This document shows positions 1-9,295 of a stretch of 64,000 bases of DNA, piece by piece. Location of the stretch: assembly GCF_011043735.1 (NCBI RefSeq), contig NZ_JAAKGV010000001.1, positions 124,001-188,000 of the forward strand, in the 5' to 3' direction. Both the position numbers and the translations under genes were made by a program. Every line of letters starts with the position of its first letter. Positions within the stretch are counted from its first letter, which is position 1. The notes below the pieces were generated by a model. It worked only from the letters and a program-made list of their open reading frames with translations, had not been told where the DNA came from and did not search any database. This DNA is from Methylobacterium sp. DB0501. GTDB taxonomy: Bacteria; Pseudomonadota; Alphaproteobacteria; Rhizobiales; Beijerinckiaceae.

Positions 1-414
1 GCCGAGGGCGGCTACTACGTGCGCCCGACGATCCTGGCGGAGGCCGACAACACCATGGATTGCGCCCGGACCGAGATCTTCGGCCCGGTGGTGACGGTGA
101 TCCCGTTCGACACGGAGGAGGAGGCGGTCGGCATCGCCAACGATTCCGCCTTCGGGCTCGCCGGCGCGGTCTGGACCCGGGACGTGGGCCGCGCCCACCG
201 GGTGGCGGCTGCGGTGCGGGCCGGCACGTTCTGGATCAACGCCTACAAGACCATCCACGTCGCCTCGCCCTTCGGCGGCTCGGGGACGAGTGGCTACGGC
301 CGCTCCAGCGGGATCGAGGCCCTGCACGAATACACGCAGGTCAAGAGCGTGTGGGTCGAGACCGCCGCCGCCCCCGCCGCCTCCTTCGGCTACGCCCCCG
401 GCATCGGCGCCTGA
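1..414 (+). CDS. Aldehyde dehydrogenase, C-terminal part (cut by window edge)
   Basis: This is an open reading frame that enters from the left edge and ends with TGA at 412-414; 137 residues are visible. The conserved segment EIFGPV, followed by a run ending in FGGSGTSGYGR and a short hydrophilic tail, matches the C-terminal third of NAD(P)-dependent aldehyde dehydrogenases, which oxidise aldehydes to carboxylic acids. The catalytic Cys and Glu lie upstream, outside the window, so the substrate cannot be judged. The next gene starts 57 bp downstream on the same strand and may be cotranscribed. Family assignment is firm; the specific enzyme is unknown. Confidence 0.9.
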   Translation, partial: AEGGYYVRPTILAEADNTMDCARTEIFGPVVTVIPFDTEEEAVGIANDSAFGLAGAVWTRDVGRAHRVAAAVRAGTFWINAYKTIHVASPFGGSGTSGYGRSSGIEALHEYTQVKSVWVETAAAPAASFGYAPGIGA

Positions 415-471
415 CACCCCTCCCGGTCCGGGGGCGGCCCCCGGACCGTCCCCCGCACCGGAGATTTCGAC

Positions 472-1833
472 ATGACGAGCGCCACCCTGGCGACCGGCCG
501 TCCGGCCGTCGCGCCTCCCTCCGCCGCCGGCCGCGCCGGCATCCTGGTCCTGTTCCTCCTCGCCCTCGTGGTGGTGACGCTCGCGGAGGCGATCGGCAAC
601 GTCGCGATCCCGCTCGGCCACGGCAAGATCATCCTGCTGCCGCTGCTCTGGGCGCTGCTGATGGGCGGCGGCCTCGGGCTCGCCGCGCCGCGCCTGCCGC
701 GCGCCTTGCGGCTGCCGGTGTCGCTGCAAGTCGCCGCCGGGGCGATCCTGCAGCCGGCGCTCCTCCTCTTCGTCGCCAAGCTCGGCCTCCTCGTCGGCGG
801 CTCGCTGCCGAAGATCCTCGGCGCCGGCTGGGCCCTCGCCTTCCAGGAATTCGGGCACTTCTTCGGCACGATGGTGTTCGGCCTGCCGGTGGCGCTGCTG
901 CTCGGCCTCAAGCGCGAGGCGATCGGCGCCACCTTCTCGGTCGGGCGCGAGCCGAGCCTCGCCATCATCGGCGAGCGCTACGGCATGGATTCCCCCGAGG
1001 GCCGCGGCGTGCTGGCCGAGTACCTGACCGGCACGGTGTTCGGGGCGGTGTTCATCGCGGTCCTGGCCGGGCTGATCGCGAGCCTCGGGATCTTCAACCC
1101 GCTCGCGCTCGCCATGGGGGCCGGCGTCGGCTCGGGCAGCATGATGGCGGCGGCCGCCGGCGCGATCGCGGCGCAGCAGACCCCCGAGATGGCCAAGGAG
1201 GTCGCCACCTTCGCGGCGGCGAGCAACCTCATCACCACCACCATCGGCACCTACTTCACCCTGTTCCTGTCGCTGCCGTTCACGGTCTGGGCCTACGGCG
1301 TGCTGGAGCCGATCCTCGGCCGCGGCCGCGGCCGGCCCGAGGTCGCGCCCGAGCCGGCGGCCGCCATGGCCGCGCACGCCGCCCCGGCCTTCGGCCTGCC
1401 CGCCCTGGTGCTGATCTGGCTCGCCACCGCGGCCTTCGGCCTCGTCGGCAACTGGCTCACCTACGGCACGAAGCCGGACGCTCAGGTGCTCCTGGGCGCC
1501 GCGATCATCGTCGGCGCGGTGGCGGTCGGCGAGGTGCTGTACCGCCTGGCCGGACGCCGGCTGCCGGCGGTGGTCTGGGTGTCCCTGATCGGCATGGCGC
1601 TCACCTATCCGGGGACGCCGTTCTCGGCCGAGATCGCGGCGGCGACGGGCCGGATCAACTTCCTGGCGCTCGCCACCCCGATCCTCGCCTTCGCGGGCCT
1701 CTCGCTCGCCAAGGATTTTCCGGCCTTCCGCCGCCTCGGCTGGCGCATCGTGGTGGTGTCGTTCATGGCCAATGCCGGCACGTTCCTCGGCGCGGCGCTG
1801 ATCGCCCAGTTCTGGATGCACCCGCCGCTCTGA
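472..1833 (+). CDS. DUF3100 family integral membrane protein
   Basis: This 453-residue protein is almost wholly hydrophobic. I count about ten candidate membrane segments, for example around residues 22-42, 50-65, 78-105, 190-215 and 240-275, with a Pro/Ala-rich loop near residues 280-300. Overall length and pattern resemble the DUF3100 family of unknown function, often annotated as a transporter-like membrane protein; that assignment is from memory of the family. The ATG at 472 follows a purine-rich GGAGAT at about 9 bp. It lies just downstream of the aldehyde dehydrogenase on the same strand. The transport substrate, if any, is unknown. Confidence 0.72.
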   Translation: MTSATLATGRPAVAPPSAAGRAGILVLFLLALVVVTLAEAIGNVAIPLGHGKIILLPLLWALLMGGGLGLAAPRLPRALRLPVSLQVAAGAILQPALLLFVAKLGLLVGGSLPKILGAGWALAFQEFGHFFGTMVFGLPVALLLGLKREAIGATFSVGREPSLAIIGERYGMDSPEGRGVLAEYLTGTVFGAVFIAVLAGLIASLGIFNPLALAMGAGVGSGSMMAAAAGAIAAQQTPEMAKEVATFAAASNLITTTIGTYFTLFLSLPFTVWAYGVLEPILGRGRGRPEVAPEPAAAMAAHAAPAFGLPALVLIWLATAAFGLVGNWLTYGTKPDAQVLLGAAIIVGAVAVGEVLYRLAGRRLPAVVWVSLIGMALTYPGTPFSAEIAAATGRINFLALATPILAFAGLSLAKDFPAFRRLGWRIVVVSFMANAGTFLGAALIAQFWMHPPL

Positions 1834-1994
1834 CACGAAGTCCGCGCGGCGTCTGCGCGAAGCCGACTTCCGCATGGCGAACGCGATTGCGCAGCAATCG
1901 CCGGGCGATCAATCGGAAGTCGCATGACGGAGCGCTTCCGCTCACCCTCCTCCCTCCGCGGGGGAGGGTTCGGGGCGCGAGCCTTCGCAGCCCC

Positions 1995-2639
1995 CTATAC
2001 CCGGTACTTCCCGTTGCGCTTCACCATCACGGTCGTGCCCACCGGCACCCGGTTGTACAGATCGACCACGTCCTCGTTCAGCATCCGCACGCAGCCCGAG
2101 GACATCTGCTCGCCGATGCTCCAGGGCTCGTTGGTGCCGTGGATGCGGAACAGGATGTCGCGGCCGCCCTGGTAGAGGTAGAGGGCGCGGGCGCCGAGCG
2201 GGTTGTCGACGCCGCCCTTGCGGGTGCGCGGCAGGTCGGGATTGAGGCTGACCATCTTGGCGGTCGGGCCCCAATCGGGCCAGACGCCCTTGCGGCCGAC
2301 CGTGGCGGTGCCCTTCCAGGAGAAGCCGAGCTTGCCGACGCCGACGCCGTAGCGCAGAGCCTGGCTGCCCTCCTGGACGAGGTAGAGGAAGCGCTCGTCG
2401 ATATCGACGACGACGGTCCCGGGCTTCTCGAGGCCCGTATAGGCCACGGTCTGGCGCCGGTATTTCGGATCCATCCGGCTGCGGTCGACCAGCGGCACGT
2501 CGTAGGGCTGGTCGGGCATGCTGCCGATGTACCAGGCCGCGTCCGGATCCACGGCCGCGACGGTGGCGGGCCCGCGGGCGTTGCAGGCCGCGAGCGGCAG
2601 CCCGGCGAGGAGGGCGAGGACGAGGCGGCGCGGGGGCAT
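1995..2639 (-). CDS. L,D-transpeptidase (YkuD domain) lipoprotein
   Basis: The product is 214 residues. The start at 2639 is preferred over an upstream in-frame start because it follows AAAGGTGA by 7 bp and begins directly with a lipoprotein signal: basic residues, a hydrophobic run, then the lipobox LAAC with the Cys near residue 18. The C-terminal half has the YkuD signature, HGTNEPW followed by SSGCVRM, where His and Cys form the catalytic set. Enzymes of this family make 3-3 peptidoglycan crosslinks or attach proteins to peptidoglycan in the periplasm. It is convergent with the DUF3100 gene. Which of the two reactions it performs is not visible. Confidence 0.93.
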   Translation of the reverse strand: MPPRRLVLALLAGLPLAACNARGPATVAAVDPDAAWYIGSMPDQPYDVPLVDRSRMDPKYRRQTVAYTGLEKPGTVVVDIDERFLYLVQEGSQALRYGVGVGKLGFSWKGTATVGRKGVWPDWGPTAKMVSLNPDLPRTRKGGVDNPLGARALYLYQGGRDILFRIHGTNEPWSIGEQMSSGCVRMLNEDVVDLYNRVPVGTTVMVKRNGKYRV

Positions 2640-2794
2640 GCGGCGGTCACCTTTCGGCAAGAGAGGGTTTCGGCAGAGTTGCCTCATGCCTAGCCGCTCC
2701 CGCCGCCGCAGGTTGTGTCCTCCTGGACGCAAGGCCGGGAAAAGGATGGCGTGGTCCGGTCGGGCGCCGCCATCCGGGGCGCGGTCGTCAGGGA

Positions 2795-5302
2795 CTAGGC
2801 CGCCTTGGACTCGGTTGCCTTGGACTCGGCCGCCTTGGGCTCGGCCGCCTTGGGCTCGACCATCCTGGACTCGGCGGTCTTGCGGTGCATCCAGGGCGCC
2901 GCACCGGCCGCCAGCAGGCGGTGCAGCTCGGCCGCCGGGACCGGGCGGCTGAACAGGAAGCCCTGGACCTCGGCGCAGCCGCTGCGCCGCAGGAAGGCGA
3001 GCTGGTCCTCGGTCTCGACGCCCTCCGCCAGGGTGGTGATGCCGAGGCCGGCGCCGAGCCCGATCACCGCCTGCACGATCGCCACCGCCGTGGCCTCGCG
3101 GCCGAGCGCCGCGGTGAACGACCGGTCGATCTTGATCTTGTCGAACGGGAAGGCCTGGAGGTAGCTCAGCGAGGCGTAGCCGGTGCCGAAATCGTCAATG
3201 GCGATGCGCAATCCGAGGCTGCGCAGCCGGTGCAGCACCGCCACGTTGGAGACGGTCTCCTCCAGCATCACCTGCTCGGTGATCTCGAGCTCGAGCCGGG
3301 CCGGGTCGAGGCCCGATTCGGCCAGCGCCCGCGCCACGGTGCCGACGAGGTCGGGGGTGCGGAACTGCGCCGGCGAGAGGTTGACGGCGACCCGCAATCC
3401 GGCCGGCCAGCCGGCGGCCTCGCGGCAGGCCCGGGCCAGCACCCACTCGCCCAGGGCCGCGATCATCCCGGTCTCCTCGGCGACCGGGATGAACTCCGCC
3501 GGCGAGACGAAGCCGCGCTCGGGGTGGCGCCAGCGCAAGAGCGCCTCGCAGCCGGTGACCGCGAGGCTGTCGGCCGCGACGAGGGGCTGGTAATGGACCT
3601 CGAGCGCCTCCGCGGCGATCGCCGCGCGCAGGTCGCGCTCCAGGGCTCGGCGGCTCTGGAGCGCCGCATCCATGGCGGGCTCGAACACCCGCCGCGTGCG
3701 CCGCCCGTCGGCCTTGGCGGCGTAGAGGGCGGTGTCGGCCTTGCGCAGCAGCCCGTCCGGGTCGTCGCCGTGCTCGGGCGCCAGCGCGATGCCGATGCTG
3801 ACCCCCACGGTGACGTCCTGGCCCGCCAGCGCGAAGGCGCGGCAGAGGGCGGTGATGATCCGGTCGGCGAGGGCGACGAGTTCGCGATCCTCTGCCCGCC
3901 CGGCCGGGCAGAGGATCGCGAACTCGTCGCCGCCGAGCCGCGCCACCAACCCCTCGGCCGGCAGGCAGGCGCGCAGGCGCTCGGCGACCTGGCGCAGCAG
4001 CGCGTCGCCGGCCGGGTGGCCGAGGGTGTCGTTGACGAGCTTGAAATGGTCGAGGTCGAGGCAGAGCAGGCCGACGGGCGCGCCGGCCGCCGTCGCCTCG
4101 GCGAGGCGGCGATGGAACAGGACGCGGTTCGGCAGCCCGGTCAGGGCGTCGTGATGGGCCATGTGGGCGATGCGCCGTTCGGCCCGGCGCTGCTCGGTGA
4201 CGTCGACGCAGGCGGACAGGGTGGCGCTCCGGCCCTCGAACGCCATCGGGCCGGAGAACACCTCGACGTCGATCACGCTGCCGTCGCGGCGGCGATGGCG
4301 CTGGGACGGGCCGGGCCCGCCCGGAGCCGGGAGACCGCCGGCCACGGATTCGCCGGTCGAGAGGTCGCCGAGCGAGAGCCGCAGGAAATCCTCGCGGGGG
4401 AAGCCGTAATGGCCGGTGGCGGCGTCGTTGACCGCCAGCACCGCGCCGTCCTCCCCCGAGAGCCACATCGGCACCGGGTTGTGCTCGAACAGCAGGCGGG
4501 CCGAGGCCTCCCGCGCCTTCAGGTCGCCGATATCCGTCAGGGTGACGCCGATCAATTCGCCGAACGCCGCGATCTCGATGCGCAGGTGCAGCATGCTCCC
4601 GTCGGGACGCGAATACGAATCCTCGAAGCTGCCCGCCGCCCCGTCGAGGGCGGCCGCCAGCCGGTCGAAGACGAGCGAGTTCCTGAGGCTCGGCATCAGC
4701 ACGGTCAGGCGCTGCCACTGCGCCGTCTCGACGGTGGCGCGCAGCATCGCGGCGGCGGCGGCGTTGAGGGCGAGGATGCGGAAATCCTGCACCGTCCCGT
4801 CCGCCCCCCGCAGCGCCGCGCCCGCCACCATGCCCTGGCGGGTGGAGCGGAACAGCGTCTTGAGAAGGTTCGTCCGCACGGTCCCGCCCGAGAGGCCGAG
4901 CAGCACCAGGGAACCGCCGGCCCGCGCCGCCAGCGGCAGGGCGACCATCCCGGTGGTGTAGGCGACGCCGCCCGCCACCCGGGTGCAGGACGCCCGCATC
5001 GGGGCGCCGCCGGCGCTGGCGGTGCCGACGATGTCGCGCAGGCCCTGGGCGAGGCCGCCCGGCAGGTCGTCGAGGGCGAGGTCGGCCGCAGGCCGGCCGA
5101 GCCAGTCCTCGAACGCCTCGCCGGTCCAGAGCAGGCGGAGGCGGTCCGGGAGGCCGCCCACCAGGGCGGCGTGGCCCGCCATGCGGCCGAGATTGCCGAG
5201 GACCACCTCCTCGTAGGCAGGCAGCCCGCGGGCGGCGGCCTGCGCGGCGTGCCAGCGGTGCAGCAGCCTCTCGGTGCCGTCGCTCGTCGCGTTTCCGCCC
5301 AT
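2795..5302 (-). CDS. PAS-GGDEF-EAL cyclic-di-GMP signalling protein
   Basis: This 835-residue protein has no obvious signal peptide. An N-terminal sensory part of about 370 residues contains PAS-like segments (for example near residues 255-370, ending in a typical PAC run). A GGDEF domain follows with an intact GGDEF motif at residues 457-461, then an EAL domain with EALLRW at 586-591 and the later conserved ELEITE and DDFGTG segments. No RxxD inhibitory site precedes GGDEF. Both diguanylate cyclase and phosphodiesterase activities are therefore possible; which one dominates cannot be read from sequence. The last 25 or so residues are a Lys/Ala/Glu/Pro repeat encoded by 15-bp units. The GGDEF codons lie inside a long perfect inverted repeat. 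Confidence 0.93.
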   Translation of the reverse strand: MGGNATSDGTERLLHRWHAAQAAARGLPAYEEVVLGNLGRMAGHAALVGGLPDRLRLLWTGEAFEDWLGRPAADLALDDLPGGLAQGLRDIVGTASAGGAPMRASCTRVAGGVAYTTGMVALPLAARAGGSLVLLGLSGGTVRTNLLKTLFRSTRQGMVAGAALRGADGTVQDFRILALNAAAAAMLRATVETAQWQRLTVLMPSLRNSLVFDRLAAALDGAAGSFEDSYSRPDGSMLHLRIEIAAFGELIGVTLTDIGDLKAREASARLLFEHNPVPMWLSGEDGAVLAVNDAATGHYGFPREDFLRLSLGDLSTGESVAGGLPAPGGPGPSQRHRRRDGSVIDVEVFSGPMAFEGRSATLSACVDVTEQRRAERRIAHMAHHDALTGLPNRVLFHRRLAEATAAGAPVGLLCLDLDHFKLVNDTLGHPAGDALLRQVAERLRACLPAEGLVARLGGDEFAILCPAGRAEDRELVALADRIITALCRAFALAGQDVTVGVSIGIALAPEHGDDPDGLLRKADTALYAAKADGRRTRRVFEPAMDAALQSRRALERDLRAAIAAEALEVHYQPLVAADSLAVTGCEALLRWRHPERGFVSPAEFIPVAEETGMIAALGEWVLARACREAAGWPAGLRVAVNLSPAQFRTPDLVGTVARALAESGLDPARLELEITEQVMLEETVSNVAVLHRLRSLGLRIAIDDFGTGYASLSYLQAFPFDKIKIDRSFTAALGREATAVAIVQAVIGLGAGLGITTLAEGVETEDQLAFLRRSGCAEVQGFLFSRPVPAAELHRLLAAGAAPWMHRKTAESRMVEPKAAEPKAAESKATESKAA
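2798..2872. repeat. 15-bp tandem repeat, about five units, at the 3' end of the EAL gene
   Basis: Five consecutive 15-bp units of the form GGCCGCCTTGGACTC, with few changes, occupy 2798-2872. Read on the minus strand they encode the pentapeptides [15 protein letters not shown] and ESKAA with one diverged unit. The repeat keeps the reading frame and runs to the stop codon. Confidence 0.9.
3872..3931. repeat. 27-bp perfect inverted repeat inside the GGDEF coding region
   Basis: The left arm 3872-3898 and right arm 3905-3931 are exact reverse complements separated by 6 bases. Because of this, both strands encode the same peptide core GDEFAILCP followed by [10 protein letters not shown]. The repeat is fully inside the coding sequence and does not disturb the frame. 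Confidence 0.95.
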
Positions 5303-5424
5303 CCCGTCCGATCCGAAGCCGATCCGTCGTCGTGGTAGGGTGTCGGAGTCTTCCGGAACGTTAAGATGAGCCGGCTAGGATGCGAATACGCATGCCTCGG
5401 CAACGCCCGAGGCTCCGGGTTGTC

Positions 5425-5461
5425 GAGCGGCACCCGATCGCGTTGCCATCGGGCGCCACTC
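5425..5461. terminator. Imperfect hairpin downstream of the ThDP-enzyme gene
   Basis: The sequence can fold with arms CGGCACCCGAT and ATCGGGCGCCA around a GCGTTGCC-type loop. It lies about 60-100 bp past the stop of the minus-strand ThDP enzyme gene. It resembles the stronger hairpin at the murG stop (36749-36791), so both may be copies of one dispersed element. No T-run is present. Confidence 0.45.
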
Positions 5462-5522
5462 CAGATCTCTGATTTTACTGCATTTTCGTCGCGAGACCGG
5501 TGACCGCCTCTGCGAAGCCTGC

Positions 5523-7073
5523 CTAGGCCAACGCCACCTCGATCAGGAACGGGCCGCGCCGCGCCAGCGCCCCGGTCAGGGTGTCGACGAGCTGGGCCAG
5601 GGTCTCGACCCGGCGCGCCTCGACGCCGTAGCCCCGCGACAGGCTCACCCAGTCGATCGGCGGGTCGTCGAGGGTCAGCATGTCGATGGCCTTGCGGCCC
5701 GGATTCGCGCCGACATTGGTCAGTTCGTGGCGCAGGATCGCGTAGGAGCGGTTCGACCAGATCAGCGTCACCACGTCGAGGCGCTCGCGCGCCTGGGTCC
5801 AGAGCGCCTGGGCGGTGTAGAGGGCGCTGCCGTCGGCCTGGAGCGAGATCACCTTGCGATCGGGGCAGGCCACCGCGGCGCCGGTCGCCATCGGGATGCC
5901 GAGCCCGATCGAGCCGCCGGTGAGCTGGAGCCAGGTATGGGGCGCCGCGGCGTGCGTCGCGGGGAAGAAGTTGCGGCCGGTGGTGACCGACTCGTCGCAG
6001 ACGATCGCGCCCTCGGGGATCAGCGCGCCGAGCACCCGGGCGATCGAATCCTGGTCGAGGCGGCCGTCCCCCGGCAGCTCCGGCCGGGGACCGGCGGGAG
6101 CGGGCACCTCCGCGGAAGCGCCGACGGCCTCGGCGAGGCGCGCCAGCGCGTCGATCTGATCCTGCTCCGGCGTCGCGAGGGCGAAGACGTCGCAGGTGGG
6201 CGCGGCGAGCGCGCTCGGCTTGCCCGGATAGGCGAAGAACGCCACCGGCAGGGTCGCGCCGACCAGGATGACGTGCTTGTAGGGCGCCAGCACCTCGCGG
6301 GCCGGATCGACCGGATAGGGCAGGCGCTCGATCGGCACCGTCCCGGCGCCGCGGTCGATCCGGGCGTTCGAGGTCATGGCCAGCAGCTTGGCGCCGGTCT
6401 TGTGCGCGATGCGGGCGGCGAGGCGCCGCCCCTCGTCGCGCACCGCCCGGTCGCCGAGATGCAGCAGCACCGGCTCGCCGCTGCGCAAAGCCGCGACCGC
6501 GTGGGCGATCGCCTCGTCGCTCGCCTGCGGCCGCTCCGGAATCGCCGGCAGGGGCGCGATGCCGCTCCCCTCCTCCCAGGCGGTGTCGGCGGGCAGGATC
6601 AGGGTGGCGACGCCCCCCGGCGCGGTGCGGGCGGCGACGATCGCATCGGCTCCGTCCGCCGCCACCGCCTTGGCGCTCATGCCCGTGCGGACCCAGGCCG
6701 AGACCGGGCCGGCCAGCCCCTCGATGTCGGAGGTCAGCGGCGCGTCGAAGGCACGGTGATAGGTGGCGTGCTCGCCCACGATGTTGACGAGGGGCGAGCG
6801 GGCGCGGCGCGCATTGTGCAGGTTGGCGATGCCGTTGCCGAGGCCCGGCCCGAGATGCAGCAGCGTCGAGGCCGGCTTGTCGGCCATGCGGGCATAACCG
6901 TCGGCGGCCCCCGTCGCCCCGCCCTCGAACAGGCAGAGCACCGCCCGCATCCCCTCGACCCGGTCGAGGGCGGCGACGAAGTGCATCTCCGAGGTGCCCG
7001 GATTGGTGAAGCACACCTCCACGCCCCCCGCCACCAGGGTGCGCACCAGGCTCTCGGCCCCGTTCATCGCCAT
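5523..7073 (-). CDS. Thiamine diphosphate-dependent decarboxylase/synthase (acetolactate synthase-like large subunit)
   Basis: The product is 516 residues. The ATG at 7073 is chosen because AGAGGAG lies about 7 bp upstream and homologous sequences start here; the open frame extends further upstream without support. The N-terminal pyrimidine-binding domain begins with the fold typical of the family (FTNPGTSEM near residues 19-27), with the conserved Glu at about residue 50. The C-terminal domain has the ThDP/Mg motif as ADG rather than GDG, followed about 25 residues later by SNRSY. Relatives are often labelled acetolactate synthase or benzoylformate decarboxylase-like. No regulatory IlvN subunit is nearby, so a biosynthetic role in valine/isoleucine synthesis is doubtful and the substrate is open. 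Confidence 0.85.
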   Translation of the reverse strand: MAMNGAESLVRTLVAGGVEVCFTNPGTSEMHFVAALDRVEGMRAVLCLFEGGATGAADGYARMADKPASTLLHLGPGLGNGIANLHNARRARSPLVNIVGEHATYHRAFDAPLTSDIEGLAGPVSAWVRTGMSAKAVAADGADAIVAARTAPGGVATLILPADTAWEEGSGIAPLPAIPERPQASDEAIAHAVAALRSGEPVLLHLGDRAVRDEGRRLAARIAHKTGAKLLAMTSNARIDRGAGTVPIERLPYPVDPAREVLAPYKHVILVGATLPVAFFAYPGKPSALAAPTCDVFALATPEQDQIDALARLAEAVGASAEVPAPAGPRPELPGDGRLDQDSIARVLGALIPEGAIVCDESVTTGRNFFPATHAAAPHTWLQLTGGSIGLGIPMATGAAVACPDRKVISLQADGSALYTAQALWTQARERLDVVTLIWSNRSYAILRHELTNVGANPGRKAIDMLTLDDPPIDWVSLSRGYGVEARRVETLAQLVDTLTGALARRGPFLIEVALA

Positions 7074-7281
7074 CGGCGTCTCCTCTCGCGCGGGCATCTG
7101 TCGGCCCGGTTCGGGTTTGCGGTATGGTGATAGGGGATTTCGGGGGCGGGGTGTGAGGGCGTGGGCGGCATGGGTGGGCGGCGGGCGGACGCTCGGCATC
7201 CCGATGACCGGCCATGCCCGCGATGGTACGCGGGGACGGGCGTCGCCACGCCCGACCGCTCGAGCGCGAGCCGATCGCCGG

Positions 7282-7715
7282 ATGGATGACGACGTCGCCG
7301 TACCCTCCCCGCTGGAATTCGTCATCCGGGCGACGCCGCGCTCGCTGCAATCGTCCGCAAAGGCGGGGGAGGCCTGGAAGATCACGGTCGGCGAGGCGGC
7401 AAGGTGCCGGATCTCGCAGAGCCGGGAGTTCACCCTCCTGGATCGTCGACCGTTATCGGTCGCCATCGTCTACGTCCCGCCGGCCCCATGCAGGGCGACG
7501 TCGACGACATCGTGAAGCCCATCCTCGACGGCATGCGGAGCATCGTCTATCCGGACGATCAAGTCGTCGAAAAAGTGGTCGTGCAGAAAGTCGAACCGGG
7601 CGTGTACGTCGAGTTCACCTCTCTCACGACGACGGTGCAGCAGGCCGTGGCCGCGGACCCGCCGGTCCTGTACGTGATGGTCGATGACAGCATCGGCCGG
7701 AGGCGAGTGACATGA
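7282..7715 (+). pseudogene. RusA-like endonuclease gene broken by a frameshift
   Basis: The frame starting at ATG 7282 (MDDDVAVPSPLEF) runs to about 7486, then the homology continues in another frame from 7488. That part holds the RusA-type metal-binding pattern: DVDDIVKPILDGM, then YPDDQVVEK. In RusA resolvases these spaced Asp residues coordinate magnesium for Holliday-junction cleavage. A single-base change near 7485-7487 would rejoin the frames to about 144 residues. The last codons overlap the next gene by ATGA. It could be a sequencing error or a programmed shift, but the neighbour is also broken, which favours real decay. Confidence 0.7.
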
Positions 7716-8027
7716 CAGTCCGATCCCCGCCCGACGAAGACCTTGCGGATCAGACACGGCGCCTGCCGGACTCCCTGAGGACGGACGCGCAGCGGCGCGG
7801 CTGGACCTTCTACGCGCGCCCCGAAGGCGGCGATTCCCGACTTCGCGGGGGTTTACGAGCCGGAAGGCTACCTCGACGATGACGACGCCCGTCGCCTGCG
7901 GTCCCTGGCGCAGGTCCGCAACGCGATCGTGCATGGCGGATTGGGTACCGCGATCTCGCGCGAGGACGTGACGGACCTGATCAGGGATCCGGAAGCCATG
8001 GCCGGCACCCTTCGGCAAGCCGCATAA
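7712..8027 (+). pseudogene. Decayed partner gene with RNxxxH motif (frameshifted, probably internally deleted)
   Basis: The frame from ATG 7712 gives about 40 residues (ending near GWTFYARP) before a shift around 7830-7845. The remainder, in another frame, reads IPDFAGVYEPEGYL and then LAQVRNAIVHG, ending at TAA 8025-8027. RNAIVHG fits the R-x(4)-H pattern seen in HEPN-type ribonucleases and in the C-terminal part of a protein family that, as I recall, is paired with RusA-like genes and has a restriction-endonuclease-like middle domain. Here that middle is missing. The overlap with the RusA-like gene indicates a former two-gene unit. Confidence 0.6.
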
Positions 8028-8111
8028 CCGCGTGATCCGGGGCGCAACCCCGCCGGCCCTAGCACGTTCGTTGCACCGTGCGGCGGGTGGTTGCGCCCGG
8101 TGGAGATCCCG

Positions 8112-9173
8112 ATGAAGCTGTTCCAGTGCCAATCCTGCGGCAACATCCTGTATTTCGAGAACCGGACCTGCCAGCGCTGCGGCCACCGCCTCGCCTACCT
8201 GCCGGAGGCCCGCACGCTCTCGGCGCTCACGCCGGCCGGGGGCGAGGACTGGACGCCGCTGGCGGTGCCGGACCGGCCGAGCCGGTTCTGCGCCAATGCG
8301 GTGCACGATGCCTGCAACTGGCTGGTGCCGCCGGGCTCGGGCGATGCGTTCTGCCTCGCCTGCCGCCACAACGGCACGATTCCCGACGTCTCGAACCCGG
8401 ACTTCCTCGCCAAGTGGCGCGAGATGGAATTCGCCAAGCACCGGCTGGTCTACAGCCTCCTGCGCTGGAACCTGCCGCTCAAGACACGGGCCGAGGATCC
8501 CGAGCACGGGCTGATCTTCCACTTCCTGGCCGACCCGCCGGAGAACCAGGGCCCGAAGGTGATGACGGGCCACGACAACGGCGTCGTCACCATCGCGCTG
8601 GTGGAAGCCGACGATGCCGAGCGCGAGAAGCGCCGGCGCGAGATGGGCGAGCCCTACCGCACGCTGCTCGGGCATTTCCGCCACGAGGTCGGGCACCATT
8701 ACTGGGACCTCCTGGTCCGCGACGCCGGCCGGCTGGAGGCCTGCCGGGCGGTGTTCGGGGATGATTCGCAGGATTACAACGCGGCGCTCCAGCGCCACTA
8801 CGAGCAGGGCACGCCGGCCAACTGGCAGGAGAACTACGTCTCGGCCTACGCCACCACCCATCCGTGGGAGGATTTCGCCGAGACCTGGGCGCATTACCTG
8901 CACATCGTCGACACGCTCGAGATGGCGAGCGCCTTCGGCATGCAGATCCACCCGCTGCTCGATGCCGGCGGCGAGCTCGCCGCGCGGATCGACTTCGACC
9001 CCTACGAGGCGCAGGGCATCGAGCAGATCGTGGCGGCCTGGCTGCCCTTCGTCTTCGCCCTCAACAGCGTCAACCGGGCGATGGGACAGGGCGACCTCTA
9101 CCCCTTCGTGCTGGCCCCGCCGGTGATCGCCAAGCTCGGCTTCATCCACGGCCTGGTGCACGGCACGATCTGA
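8112..9173 (+). CDS. Putative zinc-binding metallopeptidase with N-terminal zinc ribbon
   Basis: The product is 353 residues, and the ATG at 8112 follows GGTGGAG. The N-terminus has two CxxC pairs (CQSC and CQRC) forming a zinc ribbon, followed by a second Cys-rich stretch with CLAC near residue 90. A metallopeptidase motif HEVGHH lies at residues 191-196, with a conserved DFAETWAHY run downstream that probably provides the third zinc ligand. This matches the family annotated as putative zinc-binding metallopeptidase. There is no signal peptide, so it is likely cytoplasmic. Its substrate is unknown. Confidence 0.88.
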   Translation: MKLFQCQSCGNILYFENRTCQRCGHRLAYLPEARTLSALTPAGGEDWTPLAVPDRPSRFCANAVHDACNWLVPPGSGDAFCLACRHNGTIPDVSNPDFLAKWREMEFAKHRLVYSLLRWNLPLKTRAEDPEHGLIFHFLADPPENQGPKVMTGHDNGVVTIALVEADDAEREKRRREMGEPYRTLLGHFRHEVGHHYWDLLVRDAGRLEACRAVFGDDSQDYNAALQRHYEQGTPANWQENYVSAYATTHPWEDFAETWAHYLHIVDTLEMASAFGMQIHPLLDAGGELAARIDFDPYEAQGIEQIVAAWLPFVFALNSVNRAMGQGDLYPFVLAPPVIAKLGFIHGLVHGTI

Positions 9174-9295
9174 CGCAAGGACCGCGTTCCGCCGTCTCGG
9201 CCGTAGCCTCCGCGGCCGGGGCGGTCCATGATGAGGCAACGCCCGAAGAATCGGGCCGCCCGCCTGCCGGACGGCAGGCACAGGAGGGATGCCGA

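Noticed and set aside
60..2693. Very long plus-strand reading frame of 877 codons spanning several genes
   Set aside because: It is the antisense or off-frame shadow of the DUF3100 and L,D-transpeptidase genes, Arg-rich and without domains; long shadow frames are normal at this GC content.
2885..5338. Plus-strand frame containing [20 protein letters not shown]
   Set aside because: The GGDEF-like peptide on this strand is produced by the perfect inverted repeat at 3872-3931; the rest of the frame is a shadow of the EAL gene.
5303..5522. Possible EcfG promoter upstream of the EAL gene
   Set aside because: A GGAACGTT string near 5356 has no correctly spaced partner element on either strand.
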